Shown here piece after piece: positions 4,785 to 5,270 of a DNA stretch of 5,270 bases (position 1 is the first letter of the stretch; each line of letters opens with the position of its first letter). This DNA is from Candidatus Nomurabacteria bacterium (lineage in GTDB: Bacteria > Patescibacteriota > Minisyncoccia > Phycocordibacterales > UBA9973), in contig CALRBJ010000027.1 of assembly GCA_943354205.1 (NCBI GenBank), positions 1 through 5,270 of the forward strand, written 5' to 3'. The notes beneath the pieces are model-generated. The model was not told the DNA's origin and ran no database searches. It saw nothing but the letters and a program-made list of their open reading frames with translations. The position numbers and the translations under genes are program-made.

Positions 4785-5117
4785 ATGAAAAAAAATGAAG
4801 CAGAAAAAATTATAAAAGACTTCTCATCTTTTTTGGAATACACCCATTACAAACTTAAGATTATTTTTGGTGATCGGATACCTGAAATCCTATTACCACA
4901 TTCAAGAGAAAATATAGAAAAAGCTTTGGGTTTCCGTAAAATTGAAAGTTCTATATTAAAAGACTCAAGAATGATGCAAGTTATAGATGTAGCTAAAGCA
5001 ATGCTTTTAAGTTACATAGAAAATGGTAAAGCATTAAAAGATGCGGGGACTACTCTTAGTAACGAAAAATGGAGAAAAGCAGTTTTAGAAATTTTAGAGA
5101 AAACTATTAAAAGTTAA
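4785..5117 (+). CDS. Hypothetical helical protein, third gene of AT-rich cassette, before dnaK
   Basis: I do not recognise this 110-residue protein. It looks almost entirely helical: AEKIIKDFSSFLEYTHYKLKIIFG, SRENIEKALGF, then MMQVIDVAKAMLLSYIENGKALKDAG and NEKWRKAVLEILEKTIKS. There is no hydrophobic run long enough for a membrane segment. It lies 28 bases after the second cassette gene and only 13 bases before dnaK, so dnaK may be transcribed from the same message. Strong A+T bias like its two neighbours; base composition changes abruptly at the dnaK start. Confidence 0.72.
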   Translation: MKKNEAEKIIKDFSSFLEYTHYKLKIIFGDRIPEILLPHSRENIEKALGFRKIESSILKDSRMMQVIDVAKAMLLSYIENGKALKDAGTTLSNEKWRKAVLEILEKTIKS

Positions 5118-5127
5118 TCAATAATAA

Positions 5128-5270
<143 letters not shown>

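Overview
The window looks like a chromosomal segment of a small-genome bacterium of the Candidate Phyla Radiation / Patescibacteria, most likely Parcubacteria-like. This is an inference from the gene order rpoA-rplQ-rplM-rpsI running on towards grpE and dnaK, a shortened L13, the near absence of Shine-Dalgarno sequences, a RAYT-type transposase, and a short PaaX/Cas2-fold regulator of a kind I associate with that group. TGA is used as a stop (end of grpE), so there is no sign of the TGA=Gly code of SR1/Gracilibacteria.

Region 1 (1-1507, + strand) is a tight core expression operon: the C-terminal part of RNA polymerase alpha, then ribosomal proteins L17, L13 and S9. An intrinsic terminator (about 1534-1553) follows it. 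Region 2 (1569-2633, + strand) holds grpE and an unrecognised acidic protein whose ATG sits just behind an extended -10 box.

Region 3 (2638-3883, - strand) is a two-gene module. It has a REP-associated-type tyrosine transposase (RAYT, Y1/HUH family) with an 11-base overlap into a short winged-helix/PaaX-M (Cas2-fold) protein. The module carries four exact copies of a 19-base palindrome, GTGAAGGAC-N-GTCCTTCAC: one upstream of the RAYT, two inside its reading frame, and one inside the regulator's helix-turn-helix. In the three coding copies the repeat is read as protein.

Region 4 (about 3884-5117) starts with a promoter-dense divergent intergenic region containing the fourth palindrome and a separate CAAGTATT inverted repeat. 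It continues with three small, AT-rich, unrecognised genes on the + strand. Region 5 is the start of dnaK, cut by the window end.

The main interest is that an accessory block of repeats, RAYT, Cas2-fold regulator and three orphan genes lies between grpE and dnaK. Base composition shifts sharply: a sampled stretch 4561-4620 is about 30% G+C, against about 58% at 1321-1380. The block may couple chaperone expression to the accessory promoters, since only 13 bases separate the last orphan gene from dnaK. No tRNA, rRNA, CRISPR array or CIRCE heat-shock operator was seen.
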